The notes under the pieces: generated by a model
What the model was told of the DNA's origin: nothing
Database searches by the model: none
What the model saw: the letters and a program-made list of their open reading frames with translations, nothing else
Source of the DNA: Enterobacterales bacterium
Lineage (GTDB): Bacteria > Pseudomonadota > Gammaproteobacteria > Enterobacterales > Enterobacteriaceae
Direction of reading: 5' to 3'
Assembly: GCA_015654925.1 (NCBI GenBank)
Contig: JAATFX010000035.1
Coordinates: forward strand, 62,001 to 126,000
Length of the DNA stretch: 64,000 nt
Program-made: the position numbers and the translations under genes
In this document: positions 46,522-56,881 of the stretch, piece after piece
Position numbering within the stretch: position 1 is the first letter of the stretch
Layout of the letters: every line of letters begins with the position of its first letter

Positions 46522-49500
46522 CGGCGCTCCTGATTGCCGATCCGGCCCCACAGCCGCTGCCCGCGCTGCGACAGCCCGTCAAACCACAGGTAAATCACCG
46601 GCGTGGAAAACAGGGTTAACACCTGGCTGAAAATCAGTCCGCCGACGATCACCAGTCCCAGCGGCCGGCGCAGCTCCGCGCCCGATCCGTGCGCCAGCAT
46701 CAGCGGCAGCGCCCCGAGCAGGGCCGCCATGGTGGTCATCAGAATCGGCCGGAAGCGCAGCAGACAGGCCTGGTGGATCGCCTCGCGGGGCGTGAGATGC
46801 TGCCGGTGCTCCGCCTCCAGCGCAAAGTCGATCATCATAATGGCGTTCTTTTTAACGATCCCAATCAGCAGGATCACCCCGATCAGGGCAATCAGGCTGA
46901 ACTCGGTATTGGCGAACAGCAGCGTCAGCAGGGCGCCCACCGCCGCCGACGGCAGGGTGGACAAAATGGTTACCGGGTGGATAAAACTCTCGTAAAGAAT
47001 GCCCAGCACCACATACATGGTCAGCAGCGCCGCCAGGATCAGCCACAGGGTATTATCGGTGGAGTTCTGGAAAGCCGAGGTCTCGCCCTGATAGCGCAAG
47101 GTAATGCTGGCGGGCAATTGCAACTCGTCGGTGGCGCTTTGTATGGCCTTTTGCGCCTGTTCCAGCGAGTAGCCGGCGTGCAGGTTAAACGACAGGGTGA
47201 CCGCCGGGAATTGGTTCAGCCTGGCGTAAAGCAGCGACCCGGTGCGCAGGTGGATGCGCGCGATGGAGGTGAGTTTTACCATGGCGCCGGTGGTAGCGGC
47301 GGCGGTAGCGGTGCTGGCGGTGCCGGAGGTCGTGCCGGCGGCCGACGTGCCGCTGGTGCTATCGCTCAGGTTGGTCGCCAGATAAATATCATCGAACGAC
47401 GCCGGCGACTGCTGATACTTCGGCAGGACCTCAAGCACCACGCGGTACTGGTTGGATTGGGTGAAAATGGTCGAAACCAGGCGCTGCCCGAAGGCGTTAT
47501 ATAACGCATTATCCACGTCGGCGGCGGTGATGCCGTAGCGCGCCGCAGCGTCGCGGTTCAACTCCACATACGCGACCTGCCCCTGGTCCTGCAGGTTGCT
47601 CACCACGTCGCTGAATTCCGGACGCTGTTGCAGCTTGGCCACCAATTTCGGCGTCCAGGCCACCAGATTTTCGCTATCCGCATCGTCGAGGGTGAACTGA
47701 TACTGGCTAGGCGTCACCTGATCGTTGACGGTCAAATCCTGGGCGGATTGCATATAAAGTTCGATGCCGGCAACATTTTGCGTGGCCTGTTTCAACTGGG
47801 TAATAATCGCATCGGAACGCGCGTCGCGATCCGCGAACGGTTTCAGGTTGATTTGCAGCCGGCCGCTGTTAAGACTGGTATTATTGCCGTCGATGCCGAT
47901 GGTGGATGAAACGCTCTCCACCGCCGGGTTTTTCAGGATGATATCCGCCAGGCGCTGCTGGCGTACGCCCATTTCACTGAACGAGACGTCCTGCGAAGCC
48001 ACGGTAATACCCTGGATCAACCCCGTATCCTGGGGCGGGAAAAACCCCTTGGGCACCATTATGTACAGCAGCGCGGTCAGCGCCAGGGTCGCCAGGGCCA
48101 CCAGCAGCATCAGGCGCTGGTGGTCAAGCACCACCGTCAGCCAGCGGTCATAGCCGGCTACCAGCCGGTCGAACAGCTGGCCGCCTTTGCGGTTGAAGCG
48201 GCTCTGTTTTTCCACCGGGATATGGCGCAGCAAATAGGCGCACAGCATCGGCGTCAGCGTCAGCGACACTATCATGGAAACCAGGATCGCCACCGCCAGG
48301 GTGATGGCGAATTCCCGGAACAGGCGTCCCACCACGTCGCCCATAAACAGCAGGGGGATCAGCACCGCTATCAGCGAAAAGGTCAGCGAGATAATGGTAA
48401 AGCCAATCTGCGCCGACCCGTTAAGGGCGGCCTGCATGGGGGTTTCGCCGTTTTCCAGGCGGCGCGAGATATTCTCCACCACCACGATGGCGTCATCGAT
48501 CACAAAACCGGTGGCCACCGTCAGCGCCATCAGCGACAGGTTGTTAAGGCTAAAGCCGGCCAGGTACATAACGCCGAAGGTGCCGACCAGCGACAGCGGC
48601 ACGGCGATGCTGGGGATAAGCGTCGCCGCCAGATTACGCAGGAACACAAAGGTGACCATCACCACCAGGGCAATGGACAGCAGCAGTTCAAACTGCACGT
48701 CGCTGATGGAAGAGCGGATGGTCTGGGTGCGATCCGATAAAATCTCCACCTTGACCCCGTCGGGCAGCGCGGCCTGGAGCGTGGGCAATTGGGCTTTGAT
48801 ATTATCCACCACCGAGATCACGTTGGCGCCGGGCTGGCGCTGCACGCTGATCACGATGGCCGGGCGGCGGTTGGCCCAGGCGGACTGGAATACGTTTTCC
48901 TCCGCCTCGTCGATTTGCGCGATATCCCGCAGGCGCAGCGCGGCGCCGTTCTGGTAGGTCAGGATCAGATTGCCGTACTCCGCCGCCGTGCGCAGCTGAT
49001 CGTTGGCATCGATGGTGATGGAATGGTGCTTGCCGTCGAACCCGCCTTTCGACCCGTTGACGTTGCTCTCGCCAATCAGGGTATTAACATCTTCCAGCGT
49101 GAGGTTGCGCGCCGCCAGGGCATGGGGGTCCATGCGCACCCGGATCGCCGGCTGGTGACCGCCGGCCAGGGTCACCATGCCCACCCCGGAAATCTGCGAC
49201 AGCTTCAGGGCGATGCGGGTATTGACCAAATCCTGCACCTTGATCAGCGGCAGGGTATCGGAGGTGGCGGCAAGCGTAATGACCGCCGTATCCGCCGGAT
49301 TGACCTTTTTATAGGTGGGCGGATTGGGTAAGTCGGTGGGCAGCAGGCTGTCGGCGGCGTTAATGGCCGCTTGCACCTCCTGCTCGGCCACGTCGAGGGA
49401 GAGATCGAGCGTGAATTTCAGGGTAATAACCGACGCGCCGCCGGAACTGGTGGAATACATCTGGCCCAGGCCCGCCATCTGACCCAGTTGGCGCTCCAGC

Positions 49501-49697
49501 GGGGCGGTGATGGACGAGGCCATTACGCTGGGGCTGGCGCCGGGATAAAGCGTCGTTACCTGGATGGTGGGGTAATCCACCTGCGGCAGGGCGGAAGTGG
49601 ACAACATGCGATAGGCAAAAATACCGGCGATAAGCACGCCAATCATCAATAAAATCGTGGCCACGGGGCGCTGGATAAACAGACGGGAAGGATTCAT
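46518..49697 (-). CDS. mdtB: RND multidrug efflux transporter subunit MdtB/MuxB
   Basis: A 1059-residue RND subunit ([22 protein letters not shown]), with the relay Asp pair in [17 protein letters not shown] and the repeat block [31 protein letters not shown] Ser/Thr/Ala-rich insertion ([25 protein letters not shown], near residue 800; 47285-47370) is a low-complexity loop in the periplasmic domain that I do not recall from E. coli MdtB. Overlaps both neighbours by 4 bases (ATGA). Confidence 0.92.
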   Translation of the reverse strand: MNPSRLFIQRPVATILLMIGVLIAGIFAYRMLSTSALPQVDYPTIQVTTLYPGASPSVMASSITAPLERQLGQMAGLGQMYSTSSGGASVITLKFTLDLSLDVAEQEVQAAINAADSLLPTDLPNPPTYKKVNPADTAVITLAATSDTLPLIKVQDLVNTRIALKLSQISGVGMVTLAGGHQPAIRVRMDPHALAARNLTLEDVNTLIGESNVNGSKGGFDGKHHSITIDANDQLRTAAEYGNLILTYQNGAALRLRDIAQIDEAEENVFQSAWANRRPAIVISVQRQPGANVISVVDNIKAQLPTLQAALPDGVKVEILSDRTQTIRSSISDVQFELLLSIALVVMVTFVFLRNLAATLIPSIAVPLSLVGTFGVMYLAGFSLNNLSLMALTVATGFVIDDAIVVVENISRRLENGETPMQAALNGSAQIGFTIISLTFSLIAVLIPLLFMGDVVGRLFREFAITLAVAILVSMIVSLTLTPMLCAYLLRHIPVEKQSRFNRKGGQLFDRLVAGYDRWLTVVLDHQRLMLLVALATLALTALLYIMVPKGFFPPQDTGLIQGITVASQDVSFSEMGVRQQRLADIILKNPAVESVSSTIGIDGNNTSLNSGRLQINLKPFADRDARSDAIITQLKQATQNVAGIELYMQSAQDLTVNDQVTPSQYQFTLDDADSENLVAWTPKLVAKLQQRPEFSDVVSNLQDQGQVAYVELNRDAAARYGITAADVDNALYNAFGQRLVSTIFTQSNQYRVVLEVLPKYQQSPASFDDIYLATNLSDSTSGTSAAGTTSGTASTATAAATTGAMVKLTSIARIHLRTGSLLYARLNQFPAVTLSFNLHAGYSLEQAQKAIQSATDELQLPASITLRYQGETSAFQNSTDNTLWLILAALLTMYVVLGILYESFIHPVTILSTLPSAAVGALLTLLFANTEFSLIALIGVILLIGIVKKNAIMMIDFALEAEHRQHLTPREAIHQACLLRFRPILMTTMAALLGALPLMLAHGSGAELRRPLGLVIVGGLIFSQVLTLFSTPVIYLWFDGLSQRGQRLWGRIGNQERR

Positions 49698-50890
49698 TGC
49701 GCGGTCACGCTTTTGCTTTCCGTCGTATTCGCCGCCGTCGCATTCACCACCGAAACCTTGCTGCCGGTATTAAGGCGATCGATGCCCTCGGTCACTACGC
49801 GTTCTCCCGGAGCGACGCCGGACAAGACGGCCTGCATATCATCGCCAAATACCGGCCCGGATTTAACCGCCCGGCGGTCCACGGTGTTGTCCGCCTTGAT
49901 GACATACACAAAATCCCCCTCGCTGCTCAACTGCATGGCCTGGGCGGGGATCACCGTGGCCCCGGTCAGCGTGCCGGTTTGCAGCCGTATATTCACGAAT
50001 TGGTTGGGATAAAGATGCTCATCGTTATTTGCAAAAATCGCCTTCAGCTTGATACTGCCGGTATCGCTGTCTATCTCATTGCTGATAAAATTCAGTTCGC
50101 CCTGGTCCAGCACCGTGGTGCCGTCCTGATCGATAGCCGTCACCGGCAGGGATTGACCCTGGTGCAGCGTCTTCAATAACGTGGGGATATGGGCCTGCGG
50201 CAAGCTGAAAGTGACCGCGATGGGCTGGGTCTGGGTGATGGTCACGATGCCGGTGGTATCGCTGCTATGCACCATATTGCCGGCGTCAACCAGCCGTAAT
50301 CCCACGCGGCCGGCGACCGGAGCGGTGATGCGGGCATATTCCAGGTTGAGTTTCGCGGCGTCGATTTGCGCCCGATCGGCTTTAAGCGTGCCCAGGTACT
50401 GGCCCACCGTCGCGGTCTGGCTTTCCAAATCCTGGCGGGCCAGGGAATCCTGGGCGAACAGGGTTTTATACCGGGCCAGCGTAAGCTGCGCGCTTTTCAA
50501 CAGCGCCTGGTTTTGCGCCAGTTCCCCCTGGTATTGCTCCAGAGTGGCCTGGTAGCTGCGCGGATCGATTTGCGCCAATAGCTGCCCTTGGGCGACTTTT
50601 TGCCCCTCGGCAAAATAAACCTGCATTAATTGCCCGTCCACCCGACTGGTGACGGTTACGCTGGCGTTCGCCACTACGGTGCCCAGAGCGGAAAGATACA
50701 CCGGCACATCCGCCTGTTTGGCGGTGCCGCTATGGACCGGGGTGGCAATGCCCATGCCCGGTTTACCAGGGCCTGTGCCGGAAGAATGACGGAGGAAAAA
50801 AAACAACAGCACAGCGGCTATCAGTAACAGCGCCACGACAAGGAAGACGATATTACGCCATTTGATTTTTCGTTGTGAATGGGTTTTCAT
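49694..50890 (-). CDS. mdtA: RND efflux membrane fusion protein MdtA/MuxA
   Basis: A 398-residue periplasmic adaptor. An N-terminal membrane anchor ([20 protein letters not shown]) precedes the lipoyl halves [27 protein letters not shown] and [21 protein letters not shown], a short coiled-coil, and the barrel/membrane-proximal part. It is the first gene of mdtABC plus outer membrane factor. No baeSR two-component genes or mdtD follow, in contrast to E. coli. Confidence 0.9.
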   Translation of the reverse strand: MKTHSQRKIKWRNIVFLVVALLLIAAVLLFFFLRHSSGTGPGKPGMGIATPVHSGTAKQADVPVYLSALGTVVANASVTVTSRVDGQLMQVYFAEGQKVAQGQLLAQIDPRSYQATLEQYQGELAQNQALLKSAQLTLARYKTLFAQDSLARQDLESQTATVGQYLGTLKADRAQIDAAKLNLEYARITAPVAGRVGLRLVDAGNMVHSSDTTGIVTITQTQPIAVTFSLPQAHIPTLLKTLHQGQSLPVTAIDQDGTTVLDQGELNFISNEIDSDTGSIKLKAIFANNDEHLYPNQFVNIRLQTGTLTGATVIPAQAMQLSSEGDFVYVIKADNTVDRRAVKSGPVFGDDMQAVLSGVAPGERVVTEGIDRLNTGSKVSVVNATAANTTESKSVTAQ

Positions 50891-52037
50891 GCGATACGGG
50901 CGGCCAATGGTGGGCTAAGGTTCATCATCGTACTAGGATAAAGTAATTTTCCCGCCGATATTGTAAAAGTTTCGTCAAAAACCGTTTCACTTCCGCGCGA
51001 AGTTGCGCCGCCGGCTGGGTGGAAAACACCGATACCGCAAGCGAAACCCGCCACCGCTCGCCCTTTTCAGCCAGAAATAGCGATAGCGGCGAATTATTCG
51101 GTGCGTTTAAATAATTGTGAGCCTGTTCTATTATATAATATACTCACTATCTATTTGAATATTATCTTCAAATTAGTATTTTGTAAATTAATGGCCTGAA
51201 ATGTCTATGCTTCCTATACGAAAATAAACCGTCATTGGTTAATGGGGAATTATTGTTGATATTTTAAAGGGTTAGCCGCAGAGATACGTATTTTTAAGCG
51301 ACTGTTAACGCTGGCGTCCATGTTTTAATAAGGCTAAAAATGTTAAAATAAATAATTAAATTTGAATTTTCTTGCTTCCCGTTCGCGATTATCACGCTAA
51401 AATAGCGCCATAATGCATTTTCTGAAACAGGATTACGGATAACTTTACTCTTCTATTTTCCCGCTAATTTGACAGTCGCCCCGCTCACTATATAATCACC
51501 TCGAATTCGAATTTTATTGCCGCTGCTATTATTGCGCTTCTGGACTGCATTAGAATAAATATATAAACATATTCATTAATTGAATGATAAATTTATTTTA
51601 TCTCATCCAGAAAACGGCGGAGGCATAAGGTTAACTATTATTTTAATGTTTTTATGATCTGCGCGACAAACGGTATCGCCATATGCTTGTAAGCTGTATC
51701 CATGAAAGGGTTGTTATCCAGGAATAATATTGCCAAAACAGCGGGTACGAAGGTAGAACGGCGGCCACAGGGCGATAGGTTGTCGAGATAATTGCGAGAT
51801 GCTGATCATATAAAACAATATTTTATAATATTTTTAATAATAGCGTTGTTAATGATTGTAGTTCATTTTATTAATTTTATGGCCAAGTCCATTGTAAGCA
51901 TGTGGTTACTGCTGTCAAACACGGTAATTGTTGAAAAAACGGGACGTATTGATGAAGCATACAGTGGTCATGCCATAGGCTCAATTTAGTGAAGGTATAC
52001 ATTTAAATTCTATTAATTTAATGGTAGGGGGCTAAAT
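50891..52037. other. AT-rich 1.15-kb intergenic region before the type III secretion locus
   Basis: About 1150 bases between the divergent mdtA and hilA-like genes. It is clearly richer in A and T than the flanking genes, especially from 51100 to 52030. No convincing gene is seen: a hydrophobic 65-codon frame (51792-51989, TTG start) has no good ribosome-binding site. The region probably contains the hilA control region; a foreign or H-NS-silenced character is likely. Confidence 0.6.
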
Positions 52038-53786
52038 ATGATTACGACATTCGATGAATCACCAGCTGAAAAATCCTTTCCAGCGCCTCTTCCTATTAAA
52101 GGAATAAGAAAAGAGGTGATCAACCATTTTAAAGTGCAGTATACGTTTGGTGATTTTATCCTTAACTCAACGCGTATTCTGTTTTACAAAGACCAGAAAA
52201 TCAGTATTTCCCCCAAAGAACTCGGGGTGCTGATCCTGCTGCTGGAGTCCGCGGGCGAAGTGGTCACCAAAGATCGGCTCATCAACGAAGTCTGGTCCGG
52301 CGGCAATGTGGCCGAAGAGTCCCTTACGCGCTGTATCTATGTCCTGCGCCGCATCCTGCAGGAAGGTAAACACAACCGGTTTATCGATACGATTTATGGC
52401 AAAGGGTATCGTTTTACGCTGCCCGTAACCCGCATCACCCCGGCGGAAAAGGCCGCCACCGGCAGCGCCATTGTCGCCGTACTGCCGTTTAACATGAGCG
52501 GCCATTTGGATACGCTGGGCTTGCATGACTCCCTCGTGCAGGAAATGAGCGGTTACGCGTCGGCGGGGCTGCACGTCTTGCCCTCTTCGCTGACGTTGAA
52601 TTGCCGCTCGGTGCAGTCAACCCTGGAATTGCTGGAAAAAATCCGGCCGGATTATTACCTGACCGGTTATGAATTATGCCTGGGAAACCAGCCGTCGTTG
52701 CGTATTGAATTAATCCGTACGCACGATCACTTCGTCATGCACCGCGAGGGCATTTCCCTCGACGCCGGCCTGACTAATGACCGGGTGAAAAATCTTCTCA
52801 GGCCCCTTATCTTGCGCCATATCCCCGGCTTGAAAGCCGCCCGGGACGCCGCGGTCGTTCCGGTGCGTGAACCTTCCTGCGCAGCATGGCTGCGGGAAGG
52901 ACGCAGCGCTTTCATGGCGTATACCCCCGACAGCCTGCACCAGGCGCTGGGATTATTCCAGCAGTGCCGCCAATCCATACCTGATGACATCACCTTGCTT
53001 TGCCATCTGGCGGAATGCTATTTCGCCCTGGGTCAATTGGGGACGATGGAGCTAGACGGCGCATTGCAGGAATGCGGCGAGTTAGTGGACCAGGTGCTGG
53101 CTAAAGCGGCCGACCATCCGCTGGCGCTGGCGATGAGCGGGGTGCTGCACGGGCTGAACGGCGATTACGGCCAGGCCGCGGAAATGTTTCGCCAGGCGCT
53201 GGCGCTGTCCGCGGATAACCCTTCGGTTAATTATTATTATGCGTGGCATTTGTTTATTGTCGGGGAAATCACCCGCGCGCTGTATTTTGCCCGCCAGGTG
53301 GATCAAACATTACCCGGGGCCATCGCCACGCAGGTATTGATGATGTGGCTGGAATACTGCAACGGCAACCCATCCGCCGCGCTCGGCATCGCGGAACGGC
53401 AGCGCGGCGCGGCTATGTCCCATCCGGTGCTGTTAAGCATGAAAGCGGTGATTTTATGCGGCGAAGGCCAGCCGCGGCATGCGCTGGAACTCATCGGCCA
53501 TCTTCGGCACGGCGGCGAGCGGGACGGTATCGTTTATTTCAACACCCTTTATACCCGTTTATTTTCCGAACCCGCCGGCGCGAATAGCGAACAGGTGACG
53601 CGAATAATGAAACAGTCAAAGCACCTGATGCCCTCTGCCTTGCTGCCGGTGATTTTGCGGTGCCAGGGGATGCGCGCCGCCAAAAAATGGTATGACCAGC
53701 TGTCCACCTCGTCTTCGACCTGTTTAATGCTCTGGCGTCACGATCCCCGGGTCAAGTCGCTGTATGGCGCCCTGGAGGGTGAATAA
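52038..53786 (+). CDS. hilA: HilA-like transcriptional activator of the type III secretion locus
   Basis: A 582-residue regulator. Residues 35-130 are an OmpR/ToxR-type winged helix (ISPKELGVLILLLESAGEVVTKDRLINEVW ... LTRCIYVLRRIL ... IDTIYGKGYRF). Residues 140-250 have an adenylate-cyclase-like/TolB-like character, and residues 280-490 are TPR-like helices (AWLREGRSAFMAYTPDSLHQALGLFQQC, HPLALAMSGVLHGLNGDYGQAAEMFRQALAL). This layout is that of Salmonella HilA, which switches on inv/spa genes. GGTAGGGGG lies before ATG 52038. iagB follows, the same pairing as in SPI-1. Confidence 0.85.
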   Translation: MITTFDESPAEKSFPAPLPIKGIRKEVINHFKVQYTFGDFILNSTRILFYKDQKISISPKELGVLILLLESAGEVVTKDRLINEVWSGGNVAEESLTRCIYVLRRILQEGKHNRFIDTIYGKGYRFTLPVTRITPAEKAATGSAIVAVLPFNMSGHLDTLGLHDSLVQEMSGYASAGLHVLPSSLTLNCRSVQSTLELLEKIRPDYYLTGYELCLGNQPSLRIELIRTHDHFVMHREGISLDAGLTNDRVKNLLRPLILRHIPGLKAARDAAVVPVREPSCAAWLREGRSAFMAYTPDSLHQALGLFQQCRQSIPDDITLLCHLAECYFALGQLGTMELDGALQECGELVDQVLAKAADHPLALAMSGVLHGLNGDYGQAAEMFRQALALSADNPSVNYYYAWHLFIVGEITRALYFARQVDQTLPGAIATQVLMMWLEYCNGNPSAALGIAERQRGAAMSHPVLLSMKAVILCGEGQPRHALELIGHLRHGGERDGIVYFNTLYTRLFSEPAGANSEQVTRIMKQSKHLMPSALLPVILRCQGMRAAKKWYDQLSTSSSTCLMLWRHDPRVKSLYGALEGE

Positions 53787-53792
53787 ACCATC

Positions 53793-54245
53793 ATGATGGT
53801 ACGACATTTGGCCGTGTGGTTATTTGTGCTGCTGGCCACCACGCCGGCGTTGGCCAACTGCTGGTCGGACGCCGAACGGCATTTTGGCATCGAGGCCCGG
53901 TTGCTGCAGGCGATTGCGATCACCGAGTCCAACATGAACCCCGCCGCGCTGGGCATCAATAAAGACGGCAGCCGGGATATCGGCCTTATGCAGATCAACA
54001 GTATCCATTTGCCCCGGCTGCAAAAACTCGGCATCGACGAAAAGCATCTGTACGAGGATAGCTGCGTTTCGGTAATGGTCGGCGCCTCGGTGCTGGCGGA
54101 TATGATGAAGCGGTATGGATATTCCTGGGAAGCGGTGGGCGCATATAATGCCGGCACGGCGGCCGGGCGCCAGCAAGTACGGATGAATTACGCCCGCCGC
54201 GTATGGCAACATTATCAGGTATTAACACCGGCGGCTAATAAGTGA
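53793..54245 (+). CDS. iagB: Lytic transglycosylase IagB
   Basis: A 150-residue periplasmic lysozyme-like protein that opens peptidoglycan for assembly of the secretion needle. The signal peptide ends TPALA-N. The catalytic Glu lies in AIAITESNMNP, with the family blocks GSRDIGLMQINSIHLP and YEDSCVSVMVGASVLADMM, and VGAYNAGTA near the end. Two adjacent ATG codons (53793, 53796) are possible starts. Lies 6 bases after the hilA-like gene. Confidence 0.92.
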   Translation: MMVRHLAVWLFVLLATTPALANCWSDAERHFGIEARLLQAIAITESNMNPAALGINKDGSRDIGLMQINSIHLPRLQKLGIDEKHLYEDSCVSVMVGASVLADMMKRYGYSWEAVGAYNAGTAAGRQQVRMNYARRVWQHYQVLTPAANK

Positions 54246-54377
54246 TCTTACTTATATGTGAAGTCATTTACTCAATGGTCTATTTCCCGCTAGCGTGAAA
54301 AAATATAAAGGCAGCCAAAACATTAGACCCTGAATCAGATTCCCATCATGATTTCTCAAAAACATAAAGGCATTATT

Positions 54378-55187
54378 ATGAATGTAAAGTTAAATCAAAA
54401 GAGAGCGGGGCTAATTATGAACAAAGATAATATTGTTTTACCTAGCACTCTGCTCGTTGCCAACGCCAAACAGGATATTACCGATCCCAGATGCTGGCTG
54501 CTTGATGCCAGAGAGCAAGACTGCCTGATTCGCTTTCAGTCGGCGCAGGCAACCGCAAAATTAAATATAGCGCAAGGCTGGCGCGGCATTTTAGTTATGA
54601 ACCGGGTCAATCTGGAAGTGCTGGCCGGGCGGGTGAATCATCAGGAACTGCCTTTATTTGCGCTGGTGAAACTTCAGGTATTCATCGATGAATCCCGCGG
54701 CTTATCATTAAAATACGATCAGCAACAGCATTGGCAAAGCATAAAACTGAGCGACTATCCGCAAATAGCCACCTGTAGCGATGTTGAACGCTGGCTGCTG
54801 TCGCAAACCCAGGCTCTGCCGGAGGAAATGGCCATGCTGGCCGCATTCCTGCGCCGCACCGAGTGGTATTGGTTAATCCGGTTTCTATTAAACGAGTCGG
54901 TAAATAGCGACAAGCTACATGAATTGGGCGAGCGTTATGGGTTGTCTTATTCCCATTTCCGCCGCTTATGCCGTAATGCGTTGGGTAATTCCGCCAAAAA
55001 TGAATTACGGGGCTGGCGTATCGCGCGGGCTTTGCTGGATGTCGTCGAAGAAGGACAAAGCCTGACGGAGGCCGCCATGCGGCATGGTTATGCCTCATCC
55101 TCGCATCTCTCGAATGATATTCGGGATGCATTCGGTGTTTCCCCCCGGGGATTATGGAACATGATCAATAAGAAATCGGAAAAATGA
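54378..55187 (+). CDS. invF: AraC-family type III secretion activator InvF
   Basis: A 269-residue regulator with a C-terminal AraC DNA-binding domain: YGLSYSHFRRLCRNALGNSAKNELRGWRIARALL, then LTEAAMRHGYASSSHLSNDIRDAFGVSPRGL, which closely follows Salmonella InvF. The N-terminal part is divergent. It would act with an SicA-type chaperone on effector promoters. Three starts are possible (54348, 54378, 54417); 54378 has the best ribosome-binding site (AAAGG, 7 bases). It overlaps invG by 4 bases (ATGA). No invH-like pilotin gene lies between iagB and invF. Confidence 0.88.
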   Translation: MNVKLNQKRAGLIMNKDNIVLPSTLLVANAKQDITDPRCWLLDAREQDCLIRFQSAQATAKLNIAQGWRGILVMNRVNLEVLAGRVNHQELPLFALVKLQVFIDESRGLSLKYDQQQHWQSIKLSDYPQIATCSDVERWLLSQTQALPEEMAMLAAFLRRTEWYWLIRFLLNESVNSDKLHELGERYGLSYSHFRRLCRNALGNSAKNELRGWRIARALLDVVEEGQSLTEAAMRHGYASSSHLSNDIRDAFGVSPRGLWNMINKKSEK

Positions 55188-56881
55188 AATCTCATAAATT
55201 AATCAAAGGCAGTCTGCTCTGCTGGTGCCTGATGGGCGGCGCGCTGCCGGGCCTGATACACGCCAACCCCCTGGCCCAGGGAGCGGACGCCGGCGCCGAA
55301 GGATATATTGCCAATAAAGACGGCTTGAAAATATTTTTCGATGCCTTGTCATCCCGGCTGGGCAAACCCGCGATTGTCAGCAAACTCGCGGCGCGTAAAC
55401 AAATCAGCGGCGAGTTTGATTTCAGTAACCCAGAGGCTTTGCTGGAAAAAATATCCCGGCAATTAGGCTTAATCTGGTATTCGGATGGGCAGGCAATCTA
55501 CGTTTATGACGCGAGTGAAATGCGCAATTCAGTGATGTCGCTGAATTATATTTCACTGAGTTCACTTGAGAGTTTTTTGCGGCAATCAAAATTGCACGAC
55601 AAGCGTTATCCCCTGCGCGGCGATAATAACAGCGGCACATTTTATATTTCCGGGCCGCCGGTCTATGTGGATATGGTGTTGAACACCGCCAAGTTTATGG
55701 ATGAACAGCCCGGCAATCAAGGCAGCGGTGAAAAAGCCGCGGTTATTCACCTGAGCAATACATTCGTCGGCGATCGTACTTTCGAGCTGCGCGGCGAGCA
55801 AGTCACCATTCCCGGCATCGCCACGGTAATCGAACAATTATTGCGCGGCGCCGACAAAGGCGTGGCGCCCAATGTGCAGCGGCTGACGCCCGACGCCATG
55901 CCGGCGCCGCAGATGCCCGAATTCAATATCGAGAATATATCGGCCGCCGGGCTGCCGTTCCAGCCGAGGGCGAACCTGGCCGAAGCGCTGCGCGCCGAGA
56001 CGGCGGCCGGGCCTATCAGCGTCATTGCCAACCCTGATACCAACAGCCTGCTGGTAAAGGGCACCCCGAAACAGGTGCAGCTAGTCACCAATCTGGTCGC
56101 GGCGCTGGATACGTCAAAACGCCATGTCGAATTGTCGCTCTGGATCGTCGATGTACAAAAAGAAGACCTGGAAAATATCGGCGTGAATTGGCAGGGATCG
56201 GTCAATATCGGCAGCCAGCTGGGCGTCAATTTTAACGGCGGGTCTTATTCCACCCTCGATGGGGCGCGGTTCGTCGCGTCCATCCACGCGCTATCGCAAA
56301 AAAACCGGGCGAATATCGTTTCCCGCCCGGTAGTCCTGACCCAGGAAAATGTGCCGGCCATCTTTGATAACAACCGTACGTTTTATACGCAGCTGATTGG
56401 CGAGCGCACCGTCGACCTGCAGCATGTCACTTATGGCACCATGGTCAGCGTCTTGCCGCGTTTTGCCGCCAACGGACAGATCGAAATGGTGCTCAATATC
56501 GAGGATGGCAACGAAATCCCGATGAACAACGAATCGGCCAACAGCGTTTTGCCGAAAGTCGGGCGTACCAAGATCAGCACCATTGCCCGGGTGCCGAAAG
56601 GCAAAAGCCTGTTAATCGGCGGCTATACCCGCGACGAAACCTCCGGTAAAACGGCAAAAATCCCGGTATTGGGCAGTATTCCCCTGGTCGGCGGAATATT
56701 CAGTTATAAACAGGCCAGCCAGTCTAATATGGTGCGTATTTTCCTGATTCAGCCCCGTGAAATCACCGAGCCGATAGAGTCGGATGCCGGCGAGTTCGTG
56801 CAGGAATTCATCAAAAATCGCGAGCCCGAGCTGTTGGCGGATTGGTCGCGCAACTATCTGGACAGTCAGAAATGGCGCTAA
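55184..56881 (+). CDS. invG: Type III secretion outer membrane secretin InvG (SctC)
   Basis: A 565-residue secretin that forms the outer-membrane ring. A signal peptide (LLCWCLMGGALPGLIHA) precedes N0/N1 domains (GLKIFFDALSSRLGKPAIVSKLAARKQISGEFDF, YISLSSLESFLRQSKLHDKRYPLRGD), an N3 domain with a spacer near 225-270, and the C-terminal barrel domain ending IPVLGSIPLVGGIFSYKQASQSN. It shares 4 bases with invF upstream and 10 with invE downstream. Confidence 0.95.
   Translation: MKSHKLIKGSLLCWCLMGGALPGLIHANPLAQGADAGAEGYIANKDGLKIFFDALSSRLGKPAIVSKLAARKQISGEFDFSNPEALLEKISRQLGLIWYSDGQAIYVYDASEMRNSVMSLNYISLSSLESFLRQSKLHDKRYPLRGDNNSGTFYISGPPVYVDMVLNTAKFMDEQPGNQGSGEKAAVIHLSNTFVGDRTFELRGEQVTIPGIATVIEQLLRGADKGVAPNVQRLTPDAMPAPQMPEFNIENISAAGLPFQPRANLAEALRAETAAGPISVIANPDTNSLLVKGTPKQVQLVTNLVAALDTSKRHVELSLWIVDVQKEDLENIGVNWQGSVNIGSQLGVNFNGGSYSTLDGARFVASIHALSQKNRANIVSRPVVLTQENVPAIFDNNRTFYTQLIGERTVDLQHVTYGTMVSVLPRFAANGQIEMVLNIEDGNEIPMNNESANSVLPKVGRTKISTIARVPKGKSLLIGGYTRDETSGKTAKIPVLGSIPLVGGIFSYKQASQSNMVRIFLIQPREITEPIESDAGEFVQEFIKNREPELLADWSRNYLDSQKWR

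Noticed and set aside
50891-50930. BaeR-box-like GCCCACCATTGGC upstream of mdtA (minus strand)
   Set aside because: Only 11 of 18 positions fit the remembered consensus, and it lies too close to the start codon.
51792-51989. 65-codon frame encoding a hydrophobic peptide upstream of the hilA-like gene
   Set aside because: TTG start, no convincing ribosome-binding site, very AT-rich DNA in which hydrophobic frames arise by chance, and no recognisable family.
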